Positions 50,980 through 51,011 of a stretch of 51,011 nt of DNA are shown piece by piece (position 1 is the first letter of the stretch; every line of letters begins with the position of its first letter). This DNA comes from Actinomycetota bacterium (GTDB lineage: Bacteria > Actinomycetota > Actinomycetes > S36-B12 > GCA-2699445): assembly GCA_020438795.1 (NCBI GenBank), contig JAGQTY010000015.1:1-51011 (forward strand), read 5' to 3'. The position numbers and the translations under genes were made by a program. The notes below the pieces were generated by a model. It was given only the letters and a program-made list of their open reading frames with translations, made no database searches and was not told the origin of the DNA.

Positions 50980-51011
50980 ATGATTCAGCTGACCGCCAGC
51001 CTGCGGACGCG
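50980..51011 (+). CDS. Start of a gene cut by the window end
   Basis: An ATG at 50980 follows AGGAG by four bases and opens MIQLTASLRT before the window ends. Too little remains to identify it. The 116-base gap from the divergent PrsW gene must carry its promoter. Confidence 0.5.
   Translation, partial: MIQLTASLRT

Overview
The window is high-GC DNA packed with genes on both strands, with short intergenic gaps (none over 300 bases). GTG and TTG starts, ATGA stop/start overlaps, and families such as OxyR-AhpC-AhpF, DUF2510-PrsW, DUF6777 lipoprotein and the circularly permuted ATP-grasp/alpha-E pair point to a free-living, probably aerobic Actinomycetota. No rRNA, tRNA, phage or insertion sequence is visible, and I cannot name a genus from sequence alone.

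Layout. 1-3.8 kb: end of an unknown gene, hemerythrin-like protein, PAP2 phosphatase, RecQ-type helicase. 3.8-10.9 kb: a block of exported proteins (Asp-box beta-propeller, DOMON-domain protein, a small membrane protein and two tandem paralogues with carboxypeptidase-regulatory-like segments). 11-17.9 kb: class V aminotransferase-fold enzyme, alpha-E plus ATP-grasp amidoligase pair, disulfide oxidoreductase-like flavoprotein, exported alpha/beta hydrolase. 18-20.3 kb: a DHA2-type MFS exporter and a broken second MFS gene. 20.5-25.1 kb: a translationally coupled operon for a 2-oxoacid:acceptor oxidoreductase (gamma, alpha, beta, and a GltD-like NAD(P)/FAD subunit fused to a two-cluster ferredoxin domain), laid out like NAD-linked phenylglyoxylate dehydrogenase. 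25.1-25.8 kb: a vapBC toxin-antitoxin pair under a very long perfect palindrome. 25.9-30.6 kb: zinc-ribbon protein, FUSC-type membrane protein, exported animal-type heme peroxidase with a tandem-repeat tail, and an unrecognised 330-residue protein. 30.6-36.7 kb: cytochrome P450, SDR, flavin amine oxidase, MDR oxidoreductase, and an SRPBCC-TetR operon. 36.8-40.1 kb: ahpC-ahpF-oxyR peroxide defence with an ATAG-N7-CTAT OxyR site. 40.2-42 kb: alkB-type alkane hydroxylase with its TetR regulator. 42-51 kb: exported SGNH hydrolase, DUF6777 lipoprotein, YdeI-like protein, orphan N6-adenine methyltransferase, HIT protein, DUF2202 lipoprotein, Nudix hydrolase, PrsW-type protease, and the start of one more gene.

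The most notable signals are regulatory. (1) The vapB operator sits in a 66-bp perfect palindrome (31-bp arms, 4-nt centre) that swallows the Shine-Dalgarno and start codon. (2) The P450 and the AlkB hydroxylase, 10 kb apart, share an identically spaced operator, CTTTACAT-N11-ATGTAAAG, which suggests a small hydrocarbon or lipid hydroxylation regulon controlled by the AlkB-linked TetR. (3) At the P450 this operator has been extended to 21-bp perfect arms that again cover the Shine-Dalgarno. With the ATP-grasp gene this makes three perfect palindromes touching or covering start codons. All functional statements are inferred from motifs; no database search was run.
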